Positions 57,701 to 64,000 of a DNA stretch of 64,000 nt are shown here, one piece after another. The translations under genes were made by a program, and so were the position numbers. Source of the stretch: Flagellimonas yonaguniensis (GTDB taxonomy: Bacteria; Bacteroidota; Bacteroidia; Flavobacteriales; Flavobacteriaceae); contig NZ_JARFVB010000011.1 in the NCBI RefSeq assembly GCF_029193885.1, positions 1-64,000 on the forward strand. The letters are read 5' to 3'. Below the pieces are notes generated by a model, which did not search any database, was not told the DNA's origin, and saw only the letters and a program-made list of their open reading frames with translations. Within the stretch, counting starts at the first letter, position 1; every line of letters starts with the position of its first letter.

Positions 57701-59189
57701 GCGCCCCAAAATTCGCCAATCCCTGAAAATCAAACCTGAAGTTATCATCGTTGCACAAGAGCACCCCATCGAACAGTTGGTTCCTCAAAATACCCGAAAC
57801 CTTTATTTTGTTGTATTCGTAATCATTGAACTCGAATTTGTAAACATCCCCTGAAATCTCGGTGTTCAAGCTCTCCGCCACAAATCCCTTCCCTTCCACG
57901 TTCATATCCATAGAGGCCAGACCAAACTCATCATTATCGATAAAATCCCCTAAATCAAAGTCAATCAATGAAATAAAACCAATATATGAGGCTTCGTCTA
58001 TGGTCTGCACATTGGTCATCTGTAGGTCCACATAACTATCGCCCACCGCGGTGTTCAGGTTAACGGTAACATCGATGGAGGTTTCGGTGATCTCGGCATC
58101 TCCACGAACGGTAAACTGCCCCAGCTTTTGAACCGATTCAGGAATGTTTCGCCCTAGAATCTTGGGCAAAATGCTCCTTAATTGATAATAACTTGAGGTT
58201 AGGTTGTCTATATCGCCCCGTAACACAAAAGGTGCTTGTTCACTGAACATATTATCGAACCTAAAATCTCCCCGGATTCCCGTATTGTCTGTGAACAAAA
58301 ACAAATCATCCACCTGAAGTTGGTTGAGCACTCCGCTAAAGTTACCCGTAAATGTTACGGTCTTGTCTTGGCCAAACTCATCGTAAAACGCATTGATTTC
58401 GTTCAGCGAGACCGAGGATTCCGTGAAATTGGCATCGATGTTCACCAAATTGACGAAGTCCGCAAATTCCTCCCTTTCGTAATTGAACACCAGATTTCCT
58501 TTCAGCTCCGATTGTTCGGTATCGATGAGCAAATCATCAAACCGCATTTGCTGTTTGGTATACTTGAAATCCGTTGCCAATTTTTTCAAGCGTATGCCGC
58601 GCTTTGCCAAAGTGGAAAGATCGTCTATATTCAGGGAAACATCCGGACCCAATATTTGGAAATCGTGTGAAGCGATCTCGATCTCAGAGAAATTCAACAC
58701 TTCGGGCTTTTCTAGGTTCTCATCAACGAGCCGAAACTTTCCATTATGTATTTCGATTTCATCAGCAGACAGAAAAAACGGTGGGGTTCCTGGTGCCCGG
58801 GGCTTACCATCATCCAATTTATCCACAAACACATCCAAGTTGGTGTCCGTCTCCCCTCCATAAGTCTTGAGATTAAATGTCAATCCATCCAATTCCATAT
58901 CGCCAAACTCCATTTTGTTGTTGGCCATATTTCGAAGGTTCAAAATGGATGTGGACAATTTATGGATATGGAAAAGGGTATCCTGCCTGTAGTCCTCCAC
59001 ATAAATGCCCTTTATGTTCGCATTCAGGTTGAAGAGGGACATGCTTATCCGTTCGATCTGGATATTGGTCCCGAACTCCTCGTTCAAGGTATCCGTGGCA
59101 TATCGGCCCAATCTGGTCTGTACGGCCGGAATGGAAAGTACCAGCGAACCCAATACCAAGATAAGGATGATGGCCAGAAGGATACGCAA
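54738..59189 (-). CDS. tamB: TamB-like translocation and assembly module protein
   Basis: A 1,483-residue protein with an N-terminal signal anchor (ILLAIILILVLGSLVLSIPAVQ) and a long beta-rich, AsmA/VPS13-like body that ends in the DUF490/TamB C-terminal domain (about 1050-1450; PTEVVVRLDGELESPNINF, NFGVSYEQGYN). It bridges inner and outer membranes and is linked to outer-membrane protein assembly or phospholipid transport. The start is TTG at 59189; the frame stays open upstream to 59298 and encodes a Lys-rich stretch (IKKLRKIL) but has no ATG, GTG or TTG there. It is divergent from tsaD. Confidence 0.92.
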   Translation of the reverse strand: MRILLAIILILVLGSLVLSIPAVQTRLGRYATDTLNEEFGTNIQIERISMSLFNLNANIKGIYVEDYRQDTLFHIHKLSTSILNLRNMANNKMEFGDMELDGLTFNLKTYGGETDTNLDVFVDKLDDGKPRAPGTPPFFLSADEIEIHNGKFRLVDENLEKPEVLNFSEIEIASHDFQILGPDVSLNIDDLSTLAKRGIRLKKLATDFKYTKQQMRFDDLLIDTEQSELKGNLVFNYEREEFADFVNLVNIDANFTESSVSLNEINAFYDEFGQDKTVTFTGNFSGVLNQLQVDDLFLFTDNTGIRGDFRFDNMFSEQAPFVLRGDIDNLTSSYYQLRSILPKILGRNIPESVQKLGQFTVRGDAEITETSIDVTVNLNTAVGDSYVDLQMTNVQTIDEASYIGFISLIDFDLGDFIDNDEFGLASMDMNVEGKGFVAESLNTEISGDVYKFEFNDYEYNKIKVSGILRNQLFDGVLLCNDDNFRFDFQGLANFGARQNKFNFEAAVDYADLKKLNFINDSISIFKGHVDMDIEGNNLDDMAGQLQFTNTTYQNINDTYYFEDFNVTSSFERDTIRTVEINSPDIITGYMRGSFKVNELGKLVQNSIGSIYTNYQPFEISERQYLDFNFKIYNKIVDVFVPEIAFDPNTYIRGSIQADQSDFKLTFKSPSIEAFGNTFDNIELKIDNKNPLFNTFVSVEDMSTVYYDIKDFSLINTTIKDTLFFRTEFKGGSEYNDSYNLNFYHTFNQNNRSVIGLKKSDVSFKGNTWVLNKNGNNKNKVIFNSSLDSIQIEDVVMDNNNEEQIRLRGEFADSTYKDIDLQFKLVSLEKITPAIDSLKMNGQVDGFLNILQKDGNYLPTSSLNIQNFSVNDMRMGDLEVGIYGNNDLTEFGVSSWLNNDGKELMSINGKVTNIDDKQELDLTANFTDFALEPFRPLGEDIISNIKGRVSGDAVVKGDVNNPSINGLLTLNDAGLGIPYLNVDYDFAPRSQVRLFDQTFYFENVELSDVEEGTTAILDGTISHTGFDDWYLGLDVDTQNDRFMILNTEYDEESLYYGTGFINGTGSIYGPTDALTISVDATTARGSSLKIPLSDVTSVGDYSFINFIEKDGTGSFEEERVLEEYQGLEMAFDLVVTPEAEVEIVVDQSTGSSLKGTGEGILLIEINTNGKFNMYGDFVVVTGEYNFKYGGVIDKRFKVRPGGTILWEEDPLAAQLNLEAVYELNANPAPLLDNAGYTGRIPTEVVVRLDGELESPNINFDIEFPGTNSVVQSELEYRLQDPTIKERNAFFLLAQGTFVNPQSGGINQQAVTGNLIQTASGLFNQILSGNNDKLNFGVSYEQGYNDPNADVATEDRIGVTVSTQLSDRILVNGRVGVPVGGVSETVVAGDVEVQVLLNDEGTLSAKIFNRENQIQQFLAERQGYTQGIGLSYQVDFDSFRELMQKVFNKKEKEQKKEEPSVQKQPSQVMGKDSLIRFSEKPINRL

Positions 59190-59208
59190 CAGTATTTTAC
59201 GAAGTTTT

Positions 59209-59236
59209 TTGATAGGGCTTTTATGTTTTACCTTTG
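59209..59236 (+). promoter_or_regulatory. Bacteroidota promoter of tsaD
   Basis: TTTG (59208-59211), a 17-base spacer and TACCTTTG (59229-59236) match the flavobacterial consensus. Transcription would begin near 59243, leaving a short leader before the GTG start at 59262. Confidence 0.6.
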
Positions 59237-59261
59237 ACGACCAATTTTTGTTCCAAAACCT

Positions 59262-60293
59262 GTGGAAAATCCAAAAAAATACATTCTTGCGATTGAATCA
59301 TCCTGTGATGATACCTCTGCTGCCGTTCTTTGCGGTACAAAAGTACTGAGCAATGTGGTAGCTACACAAGAAATCCACAAGCAATATGGAGGTGTTGTGC
59401 CAGAGCTGGCCTCAAGGGCACACCAACAAAATATTGTTCCCGTGGTACACCAAGCCTTGGCCAAGGCAAATATCGACAAAAAACAACTATCCGCCATAGC
59501 CTTTACCAGAGGGCCTGGACTTATGGGTTCCTTGCTGGTGGGTACCTCATTTGCCAAGTCCCTGGCATTGGGACTGGACATTCCATTGATCGAGGTCAAC
59601 CACATGGAAGCCCACATCCTTGCCCATTTTATCGAGGATGAAAACCAGACCGCCCCCACATTTCCATTTTTGGGGATGACCATCAGTGGTGGGCATACAC
59701 AAATTGTAAAGGTGACAGACTATTTCAGCATGGAGGTCTTGGGGGAAACGCTGGACGATGCCGTGGGCGAAGCCTTTGACAAAAGTGCCAAGTTGATGGG
59801 ACTGCCCTACCCCGGTGGACCACTCATAGACAAATACGCGAAGCTCGGCAATCCCGAGGCATTTCCATTCCCCAAACCAAAGGTTGACTGGCTCAACTTT
59901 AGTTTTAGCGGGCTAAAGACCAGTATTCTTTACTTTTTGCAGCGTGAAACCCGAAAGAATCCCGAATTTGTTTCAGAGCACATGACCGATATTTGTGCCT
60001 CGGTACAACACACGATTCTGGAAATTTTGATGGAAAAGCTTCAACTAGCTGTCAATCAGACAGGCATAAAGCAAATAGCCATTGGCGGAGGGGTTGCGGC
60101 CAATTCCGGAATCCGTGCTAGACTCAAGGATGCTGAAGAAAAGTTGGGCTGGCAAACCTTTATTCCTAAATTTGAGTATTGCACGGACAATGCGGCCATG
60201 ATCGGAATCGTGGGTTACCTTAAATTTGAAAAAGGGAAATTCACTGACCAAAGCATTGCCGCCAAGGCGCGCTACGCCATCGGTGCCAATTAA
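59262..60293 (+). CDS. tsaD: tRNA N6-adenosine threonylcarbamoyltransferase
   Basis: A 343-residue enzyme that, with TsaB and TsaE, adds the threonylcarbamoyl group to A37 of ANN-decoding tRNAs. The opening ILAIESSCDDTSAAV, the metal-binding H114 and H118 in NHMEAH, and SGGHTQIV are all present, as is IGGGVAANSGIR near the C-terminus. The start is GTG at 59262. It has a good promoter match just upstream and is followed 14 bases later by rsmE. Confidence 0.97.
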   Translation: MENPKKYILAIESSCDDTSAAVLCGTKVLSNVVATQEIHKQYGGVVPELASRAHQQNIVPVVHQALAKANIDKKQLSAIAFTRGPGLMGSLLVGTSFAKSLALGLDIPLIEVNHMEAHILAHFIEDENQTAPTFPFLGMTISGGHTQIVKVTDYFSMEVLGETLDDAVGEAFDKSAKLMGLPYPGGPLIDKYAKLGNPEAFPFPKPKVDWLNFSFSGLKTSILYFLQRETRKNPEFVSEHMTDICASVQHTILEILMEKLQLAVNQTGIKQIAIGGGVAANSGIRARLKDAEEKLGWQTFIPKFEYCTDNAAMIGIVGYLKFEKGKFTDQSIAAKARYAIGAN

Positions 60294-60307
60294 TATAAAC
60301 CTTTCGT

Positions 60308-61015
60308 ATGCAGCTTTTCTACAATCCCTCATTGGACAATAGTGCCAAACAGTTTGTTTTTCCGCCCGATGAGAGCAAACACATAGCACGGGTACTCCGA
60401 AAATCTGAAGGGGATATCGTGCACATTACCAATGGCAAAGGCTATTTGTTCGAAGCCGAGATTTTGGAGCCCGACCAAAAAAGGTGCAAAGCACATATCA
60501 TTTCACAAAGCAAATCCATTCCCAGAAGATATAAGCTTCGCATGGTGGTCGCCCCCACCAAGATGAACGACCGGTATGAATGGTTTTTGGAAAAGGCAAC
60601 GGAAATAGGTGTGGATGAGATAACCCCGATCATTTGTGATCACTCCGAACGAAAAACCATCAAACTGGAACGTATGGAACGTGTGTTGCAGTCTGCCATG
60701 AAACAATCTTTACAGACCTTTCTGCCAAGAATCAACCCACCCATTTCCGGTCAAGAGTTTTTAGAGTCTGATAATTCCGTAGGTCTCAAATTTATTGCCC
60801 ATTGTCAAAAAGGGGAGAAAATGGAGTTGAAGCGCAAAGTGATCGCCGACAACGATGTCACTATTTTGATTGGCCCCGAGGGGGATTTCTCGAAAAAGGA
60901 AATCGATATGGCCAAGGAAAAAGGATACATACCCGTTTCCCTGGGAAGAAATCGGCTCCGAACCGAGACAGCTGCCATTGTTGCCTGTACCACCGTGGCC
61001 ATTATCAACAACTAA
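60308..61015 (+). CDS. rsmE: 16S rRNA (uracil-1498-N3)-methyltransferase
   Basis: A 235-residue SPOUT-class enzyme that methylates U1498 of 16S rRNA with SAM. An N-terminal PUA-like domain (HIARVLRKSEGDIV) is followed by the knotted domain with PTKMNDRYEWFLEKATEIGVDEI, LIGPEGDFS and the C-terminal SLGRNRLRTETAAIVA. Length is normal. It is probably co-transcribed with tsaD. Confidence 0.96.
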   Translation: MQLFYNPSLDNSAKQFVFPPDESKHIARVLRKSEGDIVHITNGKGYLFEAEILEPDQKRCKAHIISQSKSIPRRYKLRMVVAPTKMNDRYEWFLEKATEIGVDEITPIICDHSERKTIKLERMERVLQSAMKQSLQTFLPRINPPISGQEFLESDNSVGLKFIAHCQKGEKMELKRKVIADNDVTILIGPEGDFSKKEIDMAKEKGYIPVSLGRNRLRTETAAIVACTTVAIINN

Positions 61016-61050
61016 TAGGGGCATACTTCATTATTTACAAAGTAATATCC

Positions 61051-61058
61051 TATTTTTG
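61051..61058 (+). promoter_or_regulatory. Bacteroidota -7 element of the DUF4159 gene
   Basis: The sequence is TATTTTTG, an exact TAnnTTTG match, 23 bases before the ATG at 61082. No clear TTG is present at the right distance upstream. Confidence 0.4.
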
Positions 61059-61081
61059 AGCGGCTGGTTAACTGCTTCTAC

Positions 61082-61729
61082 ATGAAAAAACAAGTACTTT
61101 TGGTGGTCTCGCTTTTTTTTGCTGTAAGTGCATCTAATGCCCAGCAGATTGCCATTCTCAAGTATGGTGGTGGTGGCGACTGGTACTCCAATCCTACAGC
61201 GCTTCCCAACTTGATTCAATTTTGCAACAGCAATATTGACACCAAGATCAATCCTGAACCGGAAACAGTGGAAGCTGGCAACGTTTCCATTTTCAAATAT
61301 CCTTTTTTGCACATGACCGGGCATGGCAATGTCTTTTTCAATGATGAAGAAGTACAGAACTTGAGAACCTATCTGTTGTCTGGCGGTTTTCTTCATATTG
61401 ATGACAACTACGGCATGGAACCCTATCTACGAAGGGAATTGGAAAAGATTTTTCCCGATAAACCATTGGAAGAGCTGGGTACGGACCACCCTATTTTTTC
61501 ACAAAAATTCAAATTCCCAGACGGACTGCCCAAAATTCACGAACACGATGGAAAACGTCCTCAGGCCTTTGGCATATTTGAACAAGGTAGATTGGTCTTA
61601 CTGTATACCTTCGAATGTGACCTTGGGGATGGCTGGGAAGACCCAAGCGTACACAACGACCCCGAAGAAGTTAGGACAAAAGCCCTGCAAATGGGTGCAA
61701 ATATTGTGGAATATGCTTTTAAAAGTTAA
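61082..61729 (+). CDS. Secreted DUF4159 protein
   Basis: A 215-residue protein with a signal peptide (to about residue 20, SASNAQ). It has the DUF4159 wording: LKYGGGGDWYSNPTALPNL, FLHMTGHGNVFF, LRTYLLSGGFLHIDDNYG and TDHPIF. The fold is thought to be glutamine-amidotransferase-like, but no catalytic role is known. It precedes the AI-2E family transporter by three bases, so the two are translated together. Function unknown. Confidence 0.9.
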   Translation: MKKQVLLVVSLFFAVSASNAQQIAILKYGGGGDWYSNPTALPNLIQFCNSNIDTKINPEPETVEAGNVSIFKYPFLHMTGHGNVFFNDEEVQNLRTYLLSGGFLHIDDNYGMEPYLRRELEKIFPDKPLEELGTDHPIFSQKFKFPDGLPKIHEHDGKRPQAFGIFEQGRLVLLYTFECDLGDGWEDPSVHNDPEEVRTKALQMGANIVEYAFKS

Positions 61730-61732
61730 GTT

Positions 61733-62833
61733 ATGAACGTAAAAACAATCGCCAATGGAATACTACGGGCCGTAGCCATTATCGCAGGGGTCGTGATCTT
61801 GGGTTGGTTCTTCTATAAAATCCAATCCGTATTGGCCTACTTGGCCATTGCGGCTGTCTTGGCCTTACTGGGAAGACCTATCGTACTGTTTTTGAGAAAA
61901 AGACTTAAGTTTCCCAACACACTGGCAGTAGTGGCGACCATGATATTTATGTTGTCCATTTTCCTAGGGATCCTCGCCCTATTTATTCCATTGATAGCCG
62001 AGCAAAGTAAAAATCTGTCCTTATTGGACATCGAAGCACTCAAAGGGGACTTGAACACGCTCTACCTGCAAACCTTAGACTATTTCGGTGCCTCCACTGG
62101 GAGCTTCAACAACTTGTTGAACGAATCCCATATTGAAGAAAATGTATTGCAAGGGCTGGATTTAGGTTTTATCCCAAACTTTCTTAATTCTTTTGTCAAC
62201 GCACTGAGCAATTTCAGTATTGGACTTTTTTCCGTGCTGTTCATTTCCTTTTTCTTTTTAAAGGACAGCAAATTGATGCAAACCGGCATCTTGACCTTTG
62301 TGCCCAATGACAAGGAAAGTAACTTGGTCAAATCCATTGATAAGATCAATAACCTGCTCTCAAGATACTTTGCCGGAATTCTACTTCAGCTATTTATTCT
62401 TTTTGTGATATACACCATCGCATTGTTGATCGTCGGGGTAGAAAATGCCATTGTCATCGCATTCCTTTGCGCACTGTTCAATATCATCCCCTACATAGGT
62501 CCGATCATAGGTGGAGTGATAATGATCACCCTGACCATGACAAGCTCGTTGGGGGCGGATTTCAGCACCGTGATTTTGCCTAAGGCCATGTACGTTTTGA
62601 TTGGTTTGACCATAGGTCAGTTGATTGATAATTTCTTTTCACAGCCCTTTATTTTTTCCACCAGTGTCAAGTCACATCCTTTGGAAATCTTCCTGATCAT
62701 CATCATAGCCGGATTACTTTTCGGTGTAATTGGAATGGTGGTCGCCGTGCCTGGATATACCGCCATAAAAGTGATTTTAAAGGAGTTTTTAGCAGAATAT
62801 TCGTTTGTGAAAAAGTTGACCAAAAACTTATAG
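61733..62833 (+). CDS. AI-2E family transporter (PF01594-type permease)
   Basis: A 366-residue membrane protein with about seven or eight hydrophobic segments and the family wording ALFNIIPYIGPIIGG (about 243-257) and FSQPFIFSTSVKSHPLEIF near the end. Despite the family name, members act as various small-solute or ion transporters, and no autoinducer role can be inferred here. It follows the DUF4159 gene closely. Confidence 0.92.
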   Translation: MNVKTIANGILRAVAIIAGVVILGWFFYKIQSVLAYLAIAAVLALLGRPIVLFLRKRLKFPNTLAVVATMIFMLSIFLGILALFIPLIAEQSKNLSLLDIEALKGDLNTLYLQTLDYFGASTGSFNNLLNESHIEENVLQGLDLGFIPNFLNSFVNALSNFSIGLFSVLFISFFFLKDSKLMQTGILTFVPNDKESNLVKSIDKINNLLSRYFAGILLQLFILFVIYTIALLIVGVENAIVIAFLCALFNIIPYIGPIIGGVIMITLTMTSSLGADFSTVILPKAMYVLIGLTIGQLIDNFFSQPFIFSTSVKSHPLEIFLIIIIAGLLFGVIGMVVAVPGYTAIKVILKEFLAEYSFVKKLTKNL

Positions 62834-62840
62834 TTTTAGT

Positions 62841-64000
62841 TTGAATAAATTGATATTAGATACTGGTGTACAGGAGTTTATTTTAATAAATTTATCATCT
62901 GACATCATGACAGTTTTGCTTGCGGGACCGGTTTTTGAGGGAATCACGCAAAAAGAGTTGGCCGAGCAGATTGAAGCGAAGAAAAAGTGCAGGGACAAGC
63001 TTACAACTTGGTTCAATGCACCTCAGATTTATTACCCCAACAAACTCAATATCGAACAAACCAGTTCGGAAATCACAGCGGCCTACAAAGCCAAAATCGT
63101 GAGTGGAGAATCCTTGGTTGACCTCACAGGTGGATTCGGTGTTGACAGCTATTTTTTTTCCAAAAAAATGGACCGGATCTCGCATTGCGAAATCAATCTG
63201 GAATTGAGTGAAATTGCACGTTATAATTTTAAAATTTTAGGGCGGAAAAATATTGAATGCCATGCAGAAGATGGGGTGTCATTTTTGAAAAAATCAACAA
63301 AAAAATTTGATTGGATCTATGTCGACCCATCCCGAAGAAACGATAAAAAGGGTAAGGTGTTTTTATTGGAGGATTGCCTCCCAAATTTACCTGAACATCT
63401 TCCTTTACTTTTTGATAAAACGCAAAATGTCCTAGTAAAAACTTCCCCGCTTTTGGATATAAAAAAAGGGATTGAGGAATTGGATTTTGTAAAAGAGGTT
63501 CATGTAGTGGCCGTCCATAATGAAGTAAAAGAACTCCTCTTTGTTTTGGAAAAAGGGTACAGTGGAAGTATCAAAATAAAGACCGTTGATGTATTGCAGG
63601 GACAAAACAGCTACTTTGATTTTGAACTGGAAGAAGAACAAGATGTCCAGACCTATTTTGGAGAACCGTCTTCATACTTGTACGAACCCAATGCGGCCAT
63701 TTTAAAGTCCGGAGGATTCAAATCAATCGCGAAGACGTTTGGTTTAATCAAATTGCATCCCCATTCCCATTTGTACACATCAGATAAATTAGTGGAGTTT
63801 CCCGGGAGGAGGTTTACCATTGAGCGATCACTCCCCTATTCCAAAAAGTCCTTGAAATCAATGGTGGTCTCAAAAGCCAATATCACGACACGGAATTTCC
63901 CCATGTCGGTCGCTGAGCTTCGCAAAAAGCATAAAATCAAGGATGGGGGCAATCGTTACCTCTTCTTTACAAAGACCGCCAACGATTCTTTATGGGTTTT
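62841..64000 (+). CDS. SAM-dependent methyltransferase with THUMP-like domain, partial at right edge
   Basis: The frame is open from a TTG at 62841 to the window edge (386 full codons). The conserved block ELAEQIEAKKKCRDKLTTWF is near residue 37-56, the SAM loop VDLTGGFGVDSYFF is near 93-106, and the motif IYVDPSRRN near 155. A THUMP-like C-terminal region follows (PYSKKSLKSMVVSKANITTRNFP). Relatives are class I methyltransferases of unknown substrate, probably RNA. The start lies eight bases after the previous stop. Confidence 0.85.
   Translation, partial: MNKLILDTGVQEFILINLSSDIMTVLLAGPVFEGITQKELAEQIEAKKKCRDKLTTWFNAPQIYYPNKLNIEQTSSEITAAYKAKIVSGESLVDLTGGFGVDSYFFSKKMDRISHCEINLELSEIARYNFKILGRKNIECHAEDGVSFLKKSTKKFDWIYVDPSRRNDKKGKVFLLEDCLPNLPEHLPLLFDKTQNVLVKTSPLLDIKKGIEELDFVKEVHVVAVHNEVKELLFVLEKGYSGSIKIKTVDVLQGQNSYFDFELEEEQDVQTYFGEPSSYLYEPNAAILKSGGFKSIAKTFGLIKLHPHSHLYTSDKLVEFPGRRFTIERSLPYSKKSLKSMVVSKANITTRNFPMSVAELRKKHKIKDGGNRYLFFTKTANDSLWV

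Noticed and set aside
59190-59300. Upstream extension of TamB
   Set aside because: The frame is open and Lys-rich, but no ATG, GTG or TTG occurs there; it also runs antisense to the tsaD start.
61733-62833. Quorum-sensing (AI-2) export role
   Set aside because: The family name is historical; nothing nearby relates to autoinducer synthesis or sensing.

Overview
The window looks like a piece of a Flavobacteriaceae (Bacteroidota) chromosome, probably marine. The grounds are: a giant secreted protein with a type IX secretion (T9SS) C-terminal domain, Bacteroidota-type promoter elements (TTTG and TAnnTTTG) at several gene starts, a Bacteroidota-style LptD, BshA for bacillithiol, frequent TTG starts, and moderate to low G+C. 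No rRNA, tRNA, CRISPR array, transposase or integrase was recognised. The genus is not determined.

Positions 1-17.3 kb hold two giant paralogous secreted proteins on the minus strand (one runs off the left edge, the other is about 3,000 residues). Both carry a sugar-dehydrogenase-like propeller, Ca-binding repeats, malectin-like lectin and Kelch domains; the complete one also has seven PKD domains and a T9SS sorting domain. Between them lie a divergent pair: a polyprenyl-phosphate sugar-1-phosphate transferase (plus strand) and a catalytically incomplete CapD/FlaA1-like membrane protein (minus strand). The complete giant gene has a promoter-like -33/-7 pair whose spacer contains a run of ten C (ten G on the coding strand), a candidate phase-variation switch.

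Positions 17.5-37.4 kb are a Wzx/Wzy-type exopolysaccharide locus: a GT14 glycosyltransferase, a Wzc-like co-polymerase/tyrosine kinase, a Wza-like export lipoprotein, UDP-glucose dehydrogenase, four GT4 glycosyltransferases, UDP-glucuronate 4-epimerase, an acyltransferase, a surface polysaccharide lyase, a MurJ-like flippase, a TupA-like ATP-grasp protein, a Wzy-like polymerase and, convergent at the end, a sulfotransferase. Together they predict a uronic-acid-containing, acylated and probably sulfated polymer. The core (about 25.9-34.1 kb) is visibly more A/T-rich than the flanks and uses several TTG starts, as expected for an exchangeable cassette.

Positions 37.5-64 kb are mostly envelope and housekeeping genes: an OmpA-family protein, bshA with a PrcB-like lipoprotein, a GH3/beta-lactamase fusion, a conserved small protein, a CCG-domain protein with a membrane Fe-S protein, an MCE/MlaD protein, an N-acetylmuramoyl-L-alanine amidase, lptD, ridA, a BadF-type sugar kinase, gap, pfkA, tamB, tsaD, rsmE, a DUF4159 protein, an AI-2E family transporter and, running off the right edge, a THUMP-like SAM methyltransferase. 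The amidase-mlaD-FeS-CCG genes are tightly packed on the minus strand and probably co-transcribed, as are pfkA-gap.
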